NCBI GenBank assembly: GCA_030642125.1
Contig: DAOWOJ010000037.1
Span: 1-5,291 of the forward strand
Reading direction: 5' to 3'
Length of the DNA: 5,291 nucleotides
DNA from: Candidatus Aenigmatarchaeota archaeon
Lineage (GTDB): Archaea; Aenigmatarchaeota; Aenigmatarchaeia; DAOWOJ01
How positions within the stretch are numbered: the stretch's first letter is position 1; each line of letters begins with the position of its first letter. The notes under the pieces were generated by a model. The model searched no databases and was not told where the DNA came from. It was given only the letters and a program-made list of their open reading frames with translations. The position numbers and the translations under genes were made by a program. Shown here in pieces: positions 1 to 4,681 of this stretch.

Positions 1-776
1 CCTTTTTCATATATATCGAATTTTGTTAATATCATAGCATCTACATTAATTTCATCATCGAAAAATTTACATTGTTCATAAATATCGTTTCCAGTTAAAC
101 TATCTAAAACTAAAATTTTAATGTTAGGATTGTTAACTCTGCAAATTTTTTTTAATTCTTGCATCAAATTTTCATTAATATGAGATCTTCCAGCAGTATC
201 TGCTAATACTACATCTATATTATGATTTTTCGCGTATTCCATTGAAGAATAAATTACAGCAGCTGCATCTGCTCCGTAATCATATTTTACAACTTTATTA
301 CCTAATTTTTTTCCATGATTTTCTAATTGTTCTATTGATGCTGCCCTAAACGTATCTGCAGCAGCAAAAATGCATGTTAATCCATTTTTTTTCAGAATAT
401 AAGATATTTTTGCAGAAGTTAATGTTTTTCCATTTCCATTTGCACCGAAAAATATAATTAAAAATGGCTTATTTTCACTTTTTATTTTCTTTATTAAATC
501 AAAAGATTCTTGATTTACGCAATTTAGAAGAGAATCCTCAAAAGCATTTTTTATTTCTTGTTTTAATTTACCCCTGATAAATTTTTTATTTATTAGATCT
601 TTTTTCAATTTTTCACAAATGCTTTCCGCTGTTTTGAATGTTACATCTGATTGAATCAACGAAAACTTTAAATCATTTAATATTGGAAGTAAATTTTTTT
701 CTGTAATTTGTTTTTCTTCTATGCTCTTAATTTTTTTTATCCCATTTTCTATTTTTTTCTTTAATAAATTGAACAT
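1..776 (-). CDS. ftsY: Signal recognition particle receptor FtsY, 3' end outside the window
   Basis: This is the SRP receptor GTPase, which docks the SRP-ribosome-nascent chain complex at the membrane for co-translational insertion. My translation from the ATG at 776-774 gives 258 codons without a stop before the left edge, so the C-terminal part is missing. Residues 1-100 form a lysine-rich helical N domain. The G domain follows: G1 P-loop GANGNGKT (111-118), DTFRAASIEQL (141-151), G3 DTAGR (193-197) followed by the SRP-family NENLMQELKKI (201-211), LVLDSLTGND (222-231) and G4 TKFD (251-254). DTFRAA plus DSLTGND fit FtsY; an SRP54 would usually show DTFRAGA. There is no long acidic A domain, as is common in archaea. 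Leu119 replaces the second Thr of the usual GKTTT. No Shine-Dalgarno sequence precedes the ATG. The gene is divergent from the tRNA with a 40-base gap. Confidence 0.93.
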   Translation of the reverse strand, partial: MFNLLKKKIENGIKKIKSIEEKQITEKNLLPILNDLKFSLIQSDVTFKTAESICEKLKKDLINKKFIRGKLKQEIKNAFEDSLLNCVNQESFDLIKKIKSENKPFLIIFFGANGNGKTLTSAKISYILKKNGLTCIFAAADTFRAASIEQLENHGKKLGNKVVKYDYGADAAAVIYSSMEYAKNHNIDVVLADTAGRSHINENLMQELKKICRVNNPNIKILVLDSLTGNDIYEQCKFFDDEINVDAMILTKFDIYEK

Positions 777-785
777 TATATCACA

Positions 786-796
786 CTTTAATTTTA
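786..796 (+). promoter_or_regulatory. Putative TATA-like box for tRNA-Ala
   Basis: CTTTAATTTTA ends about 21 bases before the first base of the tRNA, a plausible distance for box A. It would share the 40-base divergent intergenic region with the ftsY promoter. The support is only position and A+T composition. Confidence 0.25.
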
Positions 797-799
797 TGC

Positions 800-811
800 T
801 ATTAAATATTA
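800..811 (-). promoter_or_regulatory. Putative TATA-like box for ftsY
   Basis: On the minus strand the stretch 811-800 reads TAATATTTAATA, centred about 29 bases before the ftsY ATG. That is the spacing expected of an archaeal box A on a leaderless transcript. The surroundings are so AT-rich that the match alone is weak. Confidence 0.3.
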
Positions 812-852
812 ATTGTGGGCTTGTGGCGCAGTGGAAGCGCACTCCCTTGGCA

Positions 853-866
853 ATTCAATATTAAAA
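853..866 (+). other. 14-nt tRNA intron after anticodon-loop position 37
   Basis: The unspliced anticodon loop has 21 bases. A bulge-helix-bulge fits. The outer helix is the anticodon stem. The central four pairs are TTGG (847-850) with TTAA (861-864), two of them G-U. The bulges are CAA (851-853) and AAT (865-867). Cutting each bulge after its second base removes 853-866 and leaves loop TTGGCAT. This is the canonical archaeal intron site (37/38). The inner loop is very small. Confidence 0.8.
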
Positions 867-888
867 TGGGAGAGGCCGTGGGTTCAAA

Positions 889-917
889 TAATTATTTCAT
901 AAAGAAATTTTTGAAAA
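889..917 (+). other. 29-nt noncanonical tRNA intron in the T loop (59/60)
   Basis: The T stem 878-882/919-923 closes a 36-base loop instead of 7. A bulge-helix-bulge fits. The outer helix is the T stem. The central four pairs are TTCA (883-886) with TGAA (912-915). The bulges are AAT (887-889) and AAT (916-918). Removal of 889-917 restores a perfect TTCAAAT loop. Inside the intron, ATTTC (894-898) pairs with GAAAT (904-908). Because T889 and T918 are identical, the boundary could lie one base to the right. Confidence 0.8.
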
Positions 918-942
918 TCCCACCGAGTCCATTAAATAAAGC

Positions 943-950
943 TTATATAC
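943..950 (+). promoter_or_regulatory. TATA-like box for the pilin-like cluster
   Basis: TTATATAC, preceded by a purine-rich AATAAAG that could serve as BRE, is centred about 32 bases before the ATG at 979 and 12 bases after the tRNA ends. It predicts a transcript with a leader of a few bases at most. Confidence 0.5.
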
Positions 951-962
951 TAATGATCATTA
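951..962 (+). repeat. 12-bp palindrome between box A and gene 1 start
   Basis: TAATGATCATTA is a perfect palindrome directly after the TATA-like box, where a bound repressor would block initiation. Palindromes of this length are expected by chance several times in 5 kb of such AT-rich DNA, so an operator role is only suggested by its place. Confidence 0.3.
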
Positions 963-964
963 AT

Positions 965-978
965 ATTCTTAGATATTT
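965..978 (+). repeat. Direct repeat, copy 1, before pilin-like gene 1
   Basis: ATTCTTAGATATTT immediately precedes the ATG of gene 1. The identical 14 bases precede gene 2 at 1324-1337. The copy shows that the tandem duplication included DNA upstream of the coding region. Confidence 0.85.
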
Positions 979-1311
979 ATGAAAGGGCAAGGATTACCAA
1001 TAAATACAATGATAATAATAGCTATATCTGTAATGGCATTATTAGCTATAGTATTATTGTTCGTTAGATCTTGGGGGTCCGGATCTGTATCTGTAGCTGC
1101 TCAAGCAGCATGGAATGAGGTTTGTGGAGAATGGAGAAAAAGTGGTTGCGGTGAAGATGAATTCACAGATGAAGATATTTCTGTAATGTTTAATGGTGAA
1201 GATAGAACAGTAAAATATATGTGCAATGAGTATAGCAGTAATAGCGATTTAAATCAGTGCAGGGTTTCATGTTGCGGTGCTTTTACTCCGACATATGATA
1301 AATCCGTATGA
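979..1311 (+). CDS. Six-cysteine pilin-like secreted protein, paralogue 1
   Basis: This is a 110-residue protein of no family I can name, the first of five paralogues. It opens MKGQGLPINT, a class III signal. A prepilin peptidase would be expected to cut after Gly3, leaving Gln4 and a hydrophobic helix (about 11-29) that serves as pilus core or membrane anchor. The outside part begins SWGSGS, then AAWNEVC. Cysteines at 49, 57, 82, 94, 98 and 99 follow the family pattern C-x2-W-x-K-x2-C, C, C-x3-C-C-G, enough for three disulfides. Between them lies ISVMFNGEDRT, probably a beta hairpin. The middle is acidic (GEDEFTDEDI). No Shine-Dalgarno sequence is present. A pilin-like or surface role is inferred from the signal; Cys-rich small size is unusual for pilins, and a simple N-anchored membrane protein is the alternative. 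Confidence 0.85.
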   Translation: MKGQGLPINTMIIIAISVMALLAIVLLFVRSWGSGSVSVAAQAAWNEVCGEWRKSGCGEDEFTDEDISVMFNGEDRTVKYMCNEYSSNSDLNQCRVSCCGAFTPTYDKSV

Positions 1312-1325
1312 TAAATGACATTTAT
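1311..1325 (+). repeat. 15-bp inverted repeat before pilin-like gene 2
   Basis: ATAAATG and CATTTAT flank a single A. The repeat starts on the last base of gene 1's stop codon and ends 12 bases before the gene 2 ATG. It may be a regulatory site, but a repeat this long is not rare by chance in DNA of this composition. Confidence 0.3.
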
Positions 1326-1337
1326 TCTTAGATATTT
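1324..1337 (+). repeat. Direct repeat, copy 2, before pilin-like gene 2
   Basis: This is the same ATTCTTAGATATTT as at 965-978, again touching the ATG. The preceding bases differ, so the TATA-like box of gene 1 was not copied. Gene 2 is therefore probably read from gene 1's promoter. Confidence 0.85.
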
Positions 1338-1676
1338 ATGAAAGGACAAGGTTTGCCAATAAATACAATGATAATAATAGTTGTATCTGTAATTGCATTA
1401 TTAGCTATAGTATTATTGTTTGTTACATCTTGGGGTTCTGGAGCTGTATCTATATCATCTCAAGCAGCATGGAATGAAGCTTGTTCTAAATGGAAAAGGA
1501 ATAGTTGCAGTTCAGGTGATTTTACAGGTGGTGGTGAGGGTAAAGAAGAGATTTCTGTAATGTTTAATGGTGAATTAAGAACGATAGCATACATATGTCG
1601 ATTAAATTACGGAGAAAATGTCAGTGAATCTTTTTGCAGAAATTTATGTTGCGGGGGATATATACCAGACATATAA
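1338..1676 (+). CDS. Six-cysteine pilin-like secreted protein, paralogue 2
   Basis: This is a 112-residue near copy of paralogue 1, 26 bases downstream. The class III signal MKG/QGLPINT and the helix (11-29) are almost the same. By eye the first 35 codons differ at ten bases, with exact 25- and 26-base matches (997-1021 with 1356-1380; 1036-1061 with 1395-1420). The outer part has SWGSGA, QAAWNEAC and cysteines 49, 57, 87, 100, 104 and 105. A glycine-rich insert GGGEGKE (64-70) lengthens the second inter-cysteine loop, then ISVMFNGELRT is kept. The C-terminal halves diverge much more than the N-terminal halves. Function is unknown. It is probably co-transcribed with gene 1. Confidence 0.85.
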   Translation: MKGQGLPINTMIIIVVSVIALLAIVLLFVTSWGSGAVSISSQAAWNEACSKWKRNSCSSGDFTGGGEGKEEISVMFNGELRTIAYICRLNYGENVSESFCRNLCCGGYIPDI

Positions 1677-1716
1677 ATTAAATTAATCATTGTTTTAAAT
1701 ATATTTAGTAATATAA

Positions 1717-1722
1717 TTTTTT
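1717..1722 (+). terminator. Possible oligo-T terminator after gene 2
   Basis: A run of six T in the non-template strand lies 41 bases past the gene 2 stop, with a second run of seven T at 1764-1770. Archaeal transcription often ends at such T tracts without a hairpin. In this AT-rich gap the evidence is modest. The rest of 1677-1798 holds no gene that I can see. Confidence 0.35.
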
Positions 1723-1750
1723 AATAAAATGTTTCTTATTTAATATGATT

Positions 1751-1786
1751 ATTGACAATATACTTTTTTTGTAAATATATTGCAAT
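1751..1786 (+). repeat. Imperfect inverted repeat over the gene 3 promoter
   Basis: The left arm is ATTG, an unpaired A (1755), then CAATATA. The right arm is TATATTG then CAAT, giving 11 pairs around a 13-base centre containing seven T. The right arm overlaps the putative TATA box of gene 3. It could be an operator, or an RNA hairpin ending the upstream transcript. Confidence 0.4.
1771..1780 (+). promoter_or_regulatory. TATA-like box for pilin-like gene 3
   Basis: GTAAATATAT is centred about 29 bases before the preferred ATG at 1805 and 23 before the one at 1799. With the upstream T tracts it suggests that gene 3 starts a separate transcript. Confidence 0.4.
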
Positions 1787-1804
1787 TGTTGTATAATTAT
1801 GATT

Positions 1805-2107
1805 ATGAAAGGACAAGGATTGCCGATAAATACAATGATAATAATGATTTTATCTGTTGTAGTTTTAGTGATTATTATAGCTTTACTTTCTAGTTCTATT
1901 AGTGCTAGTACACCGCAAATATCAGCTCAAGCAGCATGGAATGAAGCTTGTGGAAAATGGAGAAAATTTAATTGTAGTGGTGTAGAATTCGATGATCACA
2001 TAAAAATTTCATGGCAAGGTGAATATAAAACAGTACAAGAAATATGTTTATTGGCTTATGGAAGCGATGATTATGAATTTTGTAGATCAATGTGTTGCGG
2101 TAGTTAA
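1805..2107 (+). CDS. Six-cysteine pilin-like secreted protein, paralogue 3
   Basis: Counted from the ATG at 1805 the protein has 100 residues. An in-frame ATG at 1799 would add Met-Ile, but the later start aligns exactly with MKGQ of the other copies, so I prefer it. The class III signal MKG/QGLPINT is followed by a hydrophobic helix (11-29), a SSSISAS linker, QAAWNEACGKWRKFNC, then IKISWQGEYKT and C-x3-C-C-G. Cysteines are at 49, 57, 81, 93, 97 and 98. The stretch around QAAWNEAC shares an exact 26-base match with gene 2 (1926-1951 with 1459-1484), while the flanks have diverged. That suggests selection on this segment or gene conversion. The protein ends right after CCGS, so the shared domain ends there. 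Function is unknown; the surface location is inferred. Confidence 0.85.
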   Translation: MKGQGLPINTMIIMILSVVVLVIIIALLSSSISASTPQISAQAAWNEACGKWRKFNCSGVEFDDHIKISWQGEYKTVQEICLLAYGSDDYEFCRSMCCGS

Positions 2108-2115
2108 AATATATC
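2104..2115 (+). promoter_or_regulatory. TATA-like box for pilin-like gene 4
   Basis: TTAAAATATATC overlaps the stop codon of gene 3 and is centred about 30 bases before the ATG at 2140 (21 before the ATG at 2131). Gene 4 may have its own start of transcription or simply be read through from gene 3. Confidence 0.35.
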
Positions 2116-2120
2116 TATGA

Positions 2121-2145
2121 TTTCATATAAATGATTTATATGAAA
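2121..2145 (+). repeat. Perfect 25-bp palindrome covering the gene 4 start codon
   Basis: The arms TTTCATATAAAT and ATTTATATGAAA are exact reverse complements around one G. Both candidate start codons of gene 4 (2131 and 2140) lie inside. As DNA it would suit a dimeric repressor; as RNA it would form a hairpin hiding the start. Twelve matched pairs are unlikely by chance even at this base composition. Confidence 0.7.
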
Positions 2146-2472
2146 GGACAAAATTTACCAATAAATACCGTTATAGTAATAACGATAGCTTCTATAGTAT
2201 TCGTGGTTATTATATCTTTATTTGCTAGTTCTTGGTCGGGCAGTTCAAAACAAATTGGTATTCAGACATCATGGAATGAGGCTTGTTCTAAATGGAGTAG
2301 GCAATCATGTAATAAACAAGGATTTGAAGAAATTACAATTATATATCATGGTGAAGAGACAACTGTTGAGGAAATGTGTAAAATATATATTGGATATACA
2401 GAAAGGTTGGAATGTAAAGAAATATGTTGTGGAAAAAGTGTATTCGACGAAGAAAAACCAAAAGCAAAGTAA
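2140..2472 (+). CDS. Six-cysteine pilin-like secreted protein, paralogue 4
   Basis: The ATG at 2140 gives 110 residues and aligns with MKGQ of the other copies. The ATG at 2131 would prefix Met-Ile-Tyr. The class III signal is MKG/QNLPINT, with a helix at about 11-29, then SWSGSS, QTSWNEACSKWSRQSC, ITIIYHGEETT and C-x3-C-C-G. Cysteines are at 49, 57, 80, 92, 96 and 97. A charged tail VFDEEKPKAK extends past the conserved domain. The gene is 32 bases after gene 3, and a perfect palindrome covers its start, so its expression may be set separately. The outer domain keeps the beta-strand plus GE-x2-T motif of copies 1-3. The role is unknown, presumably at the cell surface. Confidence 0.84.
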   Translation: MKGQNLPINTVIVITIASIVFVVIISLFASSWSGSSKQIGIQTSWNEACSKWSRQSCNKQGFEEITIIYHGEETTVEEMCKIYIGYTERLECKEICCGKSVFDEEKPKAK

Positions 2473-2514
2473 AAATGATGTTAGTTAATAATATTAATTA
2501 TTGTATTTATAACA

Positions 2515-2522
2515 TTTTATAC
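2515..2522 (+). promoter_or_regulatory. TATA-like box for pilin-like gene 5
   Basis: TTTTATAC is centred about 24 bases before the ATG at 2542, a good spacing for a leaderless archaeal transcript. A second candidate, TTTATAAC, lies at 2506-2513. Confidence 0.4.
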
Positions 2523-2541
2523 ATCGTAAACAAGTATTGTT

Positions 2542-2859
2542 ATGAAAGCGACAATATCGTTGCCAATAGAATTAATTATCGTAATAGTTATAGCTTTGAT
2601 GATATTATTAATAATATCTTTTATGATTGGAGACACGGTTCAAGATACTTTTATACCAGAAACAAATTTAGTATTAGCATGGCAAACAGCATGTTTAGAA
2701 TGGCAACGCAATTCATGCAGTGAAAGTCAGTTTAATAGCATATCTTATGATGATATAACTATAGAAAAAATATGTGAAAAGTATTATGCTTATGCAGAAA
2801 AAGATGTCGATCCTTTACAGTTTTGTCAAGAAAAATGTTGTGGAATTGTAATAGGATAA
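2542..2859 (+). CDS. Divergent six-cysteine pilin-like protein, paralogue 5
   Basis: This 105-residue protein is clearly related but is the outlier of the five. It keeps an N-terminal hydrophobic helix (about 8-29), LAWQTACLEWQRNSC in place of AAWNEAC, and cysteines at 51, 59, 78, 95, 99 and 100 with the final C-x3-C-C-G. It starts MKATISLPIE, so the K-G-Q cleavage site is lost. A cut after Ala3 is conceivable for a tolerant prepilin peptidase, or the helix may stay as an uncut anchor. The NGE-x2-T hairpin is missing, and the gap between the third and fourth cysteines is longer (16 residues against 11-12). It may be a minor, initiating or membrane-anchored partner of the other four; that is inference. 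It lies 69 bases after gene 4. Confidence 0.82.
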   Translation: MKATISLPIELIIVIVIALMILLIISFMIGDTVQDTFIPETNLVLAWQTACLEWQRNSCSESQFNSISYDDITIEKICEKYYAYAEKDVDPLQFCQEKCCGIVIG

Positions 2860-2928
2860 TTTTAAAAAAATAATATTTTATATTATTATCTTACAAAAAA
2901 ATAAATTCATCTTATTATAATATTTAAT

Positions 2929-3768
2929 ATGATTAAAAAAAATATTTTAAAAAAAATTTATAAACAAAGATCACTAAAATCACATAAATATGATTATGGA
3001 AATTTATTGATAATTGCTGGAAGTAAGAAATATTCTGGATCTCCAACATTATGTGCGCTTGCTGCTTTAAGATCTGGAGTTGATTTAGTAACAGTGGTAG
3101 CACCGCATAGATCAGCAAACATAGTGGCATCATTTGCTCCAGATATAATAACTTATCCATTGAAAGGAGATTACCTGAAAAAAAGAGATTTAAAAGAAAT
3201 ATTTGAATTAGAAAAAAGTTCTAGTGCAGTTATCATAGGACCTGGTCTTGAAAGAAAAAAAGAAACATTTCAATCAATAATAAAGTTTTTAGAAAAGACA
3301 AATAAGCCATGTGTAATAGATGCTGATGCTATATATGCTATAAGCGAAAATAAAAAAGTTGTCAAAGATAAAAAATTTGTTATAACACCACATTTACATG
3401 AATTTTATGTTTTAAGCAAAAAAAAAGTTGTAAATTTGAATAAAAGTGATATTAAAAAAATTGTTATTCAAAGTGCTTCTGAAATGAAAACAACAATAAT
3501 ATTAAAAGGAAATACAGATATAATATCAGACGGATTAAATACAGAAATGAATATGACAGGAAATCCTTATATGACTAAAGGTGGTACTGGTGATACATTA
3601 GCTGGTATATGTGGATCATTAATGGCACAAGGATGCAGTCAATTTATATCTGCATGTGGAGCTTCATATATTAATGGAAGAGCTGGAGATATAGCTGCAA
3701 AAGATTTAAAAATGGGAATGTTGGCTTCTGATCTTATACAAAAGATTCCAAATGTTTTAAATGAATAA
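2929..3768 (+). CDS. nnrD: ADP-dependent NAD(P)H-hydrate dehydratase
   Basis: The enzyme repairs damaged NADHX/NADPHX, the hydrated forms of NAD(P)H, by ATP- or ADP-driven dehydration; bacterial and archaeal members use ADP. It belongs to the ribokinase-like fold (YjeF C-terminal domain) and acts in the cytoplasm. Motifs seen in order: HKYDYG (19-24), GSKKYSG (31-37), LCALAALRSGVDLVTV (41-56), GPGL (104-107), DADA (131-134), TPH (153-155), LKG (192-194), and NMTGNPYMTKGGTGDTLAG (208-226), with Asp222 as the expected catalytic base. At 279 residues it matches a stand-alone dehydratase domain. The N-terminal epimerase (NnrE) fused to it in many bacteria is absent. The gene follows the pilin-like cluster after 69 AT-rich bases and overlaps or abuts get3, suggesting one transcript. 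Glu159 in HEF also fits the family. Confidence 0.93.
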   Translation: MIKKNILKKIYKQRSLKSHKYDYGNLLIIAGSKKYSGSPTLCALAALRSGVDLVTVVAPHRSANIVASFAPDIITYPLKGDYLKKRDLKEIFELEKSSSAVIIGPGLERKKETFQSIIKFLEKTNKPCVIDADAIYAISENKKVVKDKKFVITPHLHEFYVLSKKKVVNLNKSDIKKIVIQSASEMKTTIILKGNTDIISDGLNTEMNMTGNPYMTKGGTGDTLAGICGSLMAQGCSQFISACGASYINGRAGDIAAKDLKMGMLASDLIQKIPNVLNE

Positions 3769-4681
3769 TATGAAAACAAAGTTTATATTTTTTGGTGGAA
3801 AGGGAGGCGTTGGAAAAACGTCAATGGCAGCAGCGGCATCTATTAATTTTGCTGAAAAGAATAAAAAAGTTCTTATAGTTTCAACAGATCCTGCGCATTC
3901 TTTATCAGATTCATTTGAAAAAAAAGTAGGAAGTGAAGTAATAAACATATATAAAAAACTATATGCTCTAGAAATAGATCCTAAAGATACAGTAAAAAAG
4001 TTGGAAAATAAAGTTAATGAATTTGAACAATTAAAACGATATGGGCTTAGTGATGTGTTTGGAATGATGGATTCTAGTCCAGGAATAGATGAAATAGCAT
4101 CTTTTGAAAAATTTTCAGAATTTATAAATTCTGAAGAGTACGATATAATAATATTTGATACGGCACCAACAGGCCATACACTAAAATTATTGTCTCTTCC
4201 TGATGTATTGGATTCTTGGATAGGAAAACTTATATCAATTAAAATGAAGTTATCAATGATATCAACTTCAATAAAAAGAATATTGAGACCAAACGAAGAA
4301 CCATGCGATGAAACAATTGAATCATTGAAAAAAATTAAAGAAAATGCATTGCAATGTAAAAAAATTATGTCAGATAAAAATAGAACATCGTTTTGGTTAG
4401 TATGTATTCCAGAAATGATGAGTATATATGAAACGCAAAGAATGATGAAAAGTATGTCACAATATGACATATATGCAAAAGGAATAATAATTAATCAATT
4501 ATTACCAAAAAATATTGAATGCTCTTTTTGTTCAACTAGAAGAAAGATGCAACAAAAAAATTTGAAATTTATTAAAAAAGTTATTAAAGATTGTGATATT
4601 AAAAAAATATTTCTATTAAAGAAAGAATTAAAAGGAATAGAAACACTTAAAAAAATAGGAAAATCAATAAATTTAAATTGA
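3761..4681 (+). CDS. get3: Get3/TRC40-like ATPase (ArsA family)
   Basis: This cytosolic ATPase is of the type that carries tail-anchored membrane proteins in eukaryotes; archaeal members are thought to do likewise. It has the deviant Walker A GGKGGVGKT (12-20), switch I STDPAHSLSDSF (41-52) with Asp43 as the presumed catalytic residue, PGIDEIASFEKF (107-118) in the client-binding helical part, DTAPTGHT (133-140), CIPEMMSIYETQR (215-227), NQLLP (245-249) and C254-x2-C257 followed by STRRKMQQ. The CxxC is the zinc site that holds Get3 dimers together, and with a single ATPase unit of 306 residues it argues against the two-domain arsenite pump ArsA. No ars genes are nearby. An in-frame ATG at 3770 lies just after the nnrD stop and is an equally good start; the longer form overlaps nnrD by 8 bases. 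Either implies translational coupling. Confidence 0.92.
   Translation: MNNMKTKFIFFGGKGGVGKTSMAAAASINFAEKNKKVLIVSTDPAHSLSDSFEKKVGSEVINIYKKLYALEIDPKDTVKKLENKVNEFEQLKRYGLSDVFGMMDSSPGIDEIASFEKFSEFINSEEYDIIIFDTAPTGHTLKLLSLPDVLDSWIGKLISIKMKLSMISTSIKRILRPNEEPCDETIESLKKIKENALQCKKIMSDKNRTSFWLVCIPEMMSIYETQRMMKSMSQYDIYAKGIIINQLLPKNIECSFCSTRRKMQQKNLKFIKKVIKDCDIKKIFLLKKELKGIETLKKIGKSINLN

Larger units (their letters stand above)
817..931 (+). tRNA. trnA-GGC: tRNA-Ala(GGC) with two introns
   Basis: A full cloverleaf folds once two introns are removed. The acceptor stem is 817-823 with 924-930 (7 pairs), with U8-G9 at 824-825. The D stem is 826-829 with 837-840 and its loop AGTGGAA holds G18-G19. The anticodon stem is 842-846 with 868-872, the variable loop 873-877, and the T stem 878-882 with 919-923. 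The anticodon loop begins TTGGCA, giving anticodon GGC (849-851). The third acceptor pair is G819-T928, the G3-U70 wobble that is the hallmark identity element of tRNA-Ala, and the discriminator is A931. U8-A14, G15-C48 and T54-A58 are also satisfied. CCA is not encoded. Spliced length is 72 nt. A Pro(TGG) reading would need a shifted loop and lacks support from G3-U70. Confidence 0.93.

Noticed and set aside
817..931. A split tRNA made from two separate genes
   Set aside because: All segments are present in order on one strand and both gaps have bulge-helix-bulge sites in cis, so ordinary introns explain it.
1677..1798. AT-rich gap as a replication origin
   Set aside because: There are no origin recognition boxes, no repeats with conserved G tracts and no cdc6/orc1 gene nearby; the gap is explained by termination and promotion.
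979..2472. Pilin-like repeats as a CRISPR or satellite array
   Set aside because: Repeat units are whole coding genes in one frame family with no short, evenly spaced identical repeats.
2473..2490. Possible C box (ATGATGT) of a C/D guide RNA between genes 4 and 5
   Set aside because: The match to RTGATGA is imperfect and no D box (CTGA) or inner C'/D' pair follows at a suitable distance.
2222..2723. Open frames at 2222-2488 and 2424-2723 on the plus strand
   Set aside because: They lie in other frames of pilin-like genes 4 and 5. Their translations show no motif or signal, while the genes underneath have the conserved cysteine framework.
2933..3160. Minus-strand open frame inside nnrD
   Set aside because: It is opposite clear NnrD motifs, and its hydrophobic, Leu-rich translation is what the reverse of such AT-rich coding DNA gives.
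3757..4470. Long minus-strand open frame (237 codons) opposite get3
   Set aside because: It is long only because the get3 strand lacks certain codons; its translation resembles no family, whereas get3 has every expected motif.
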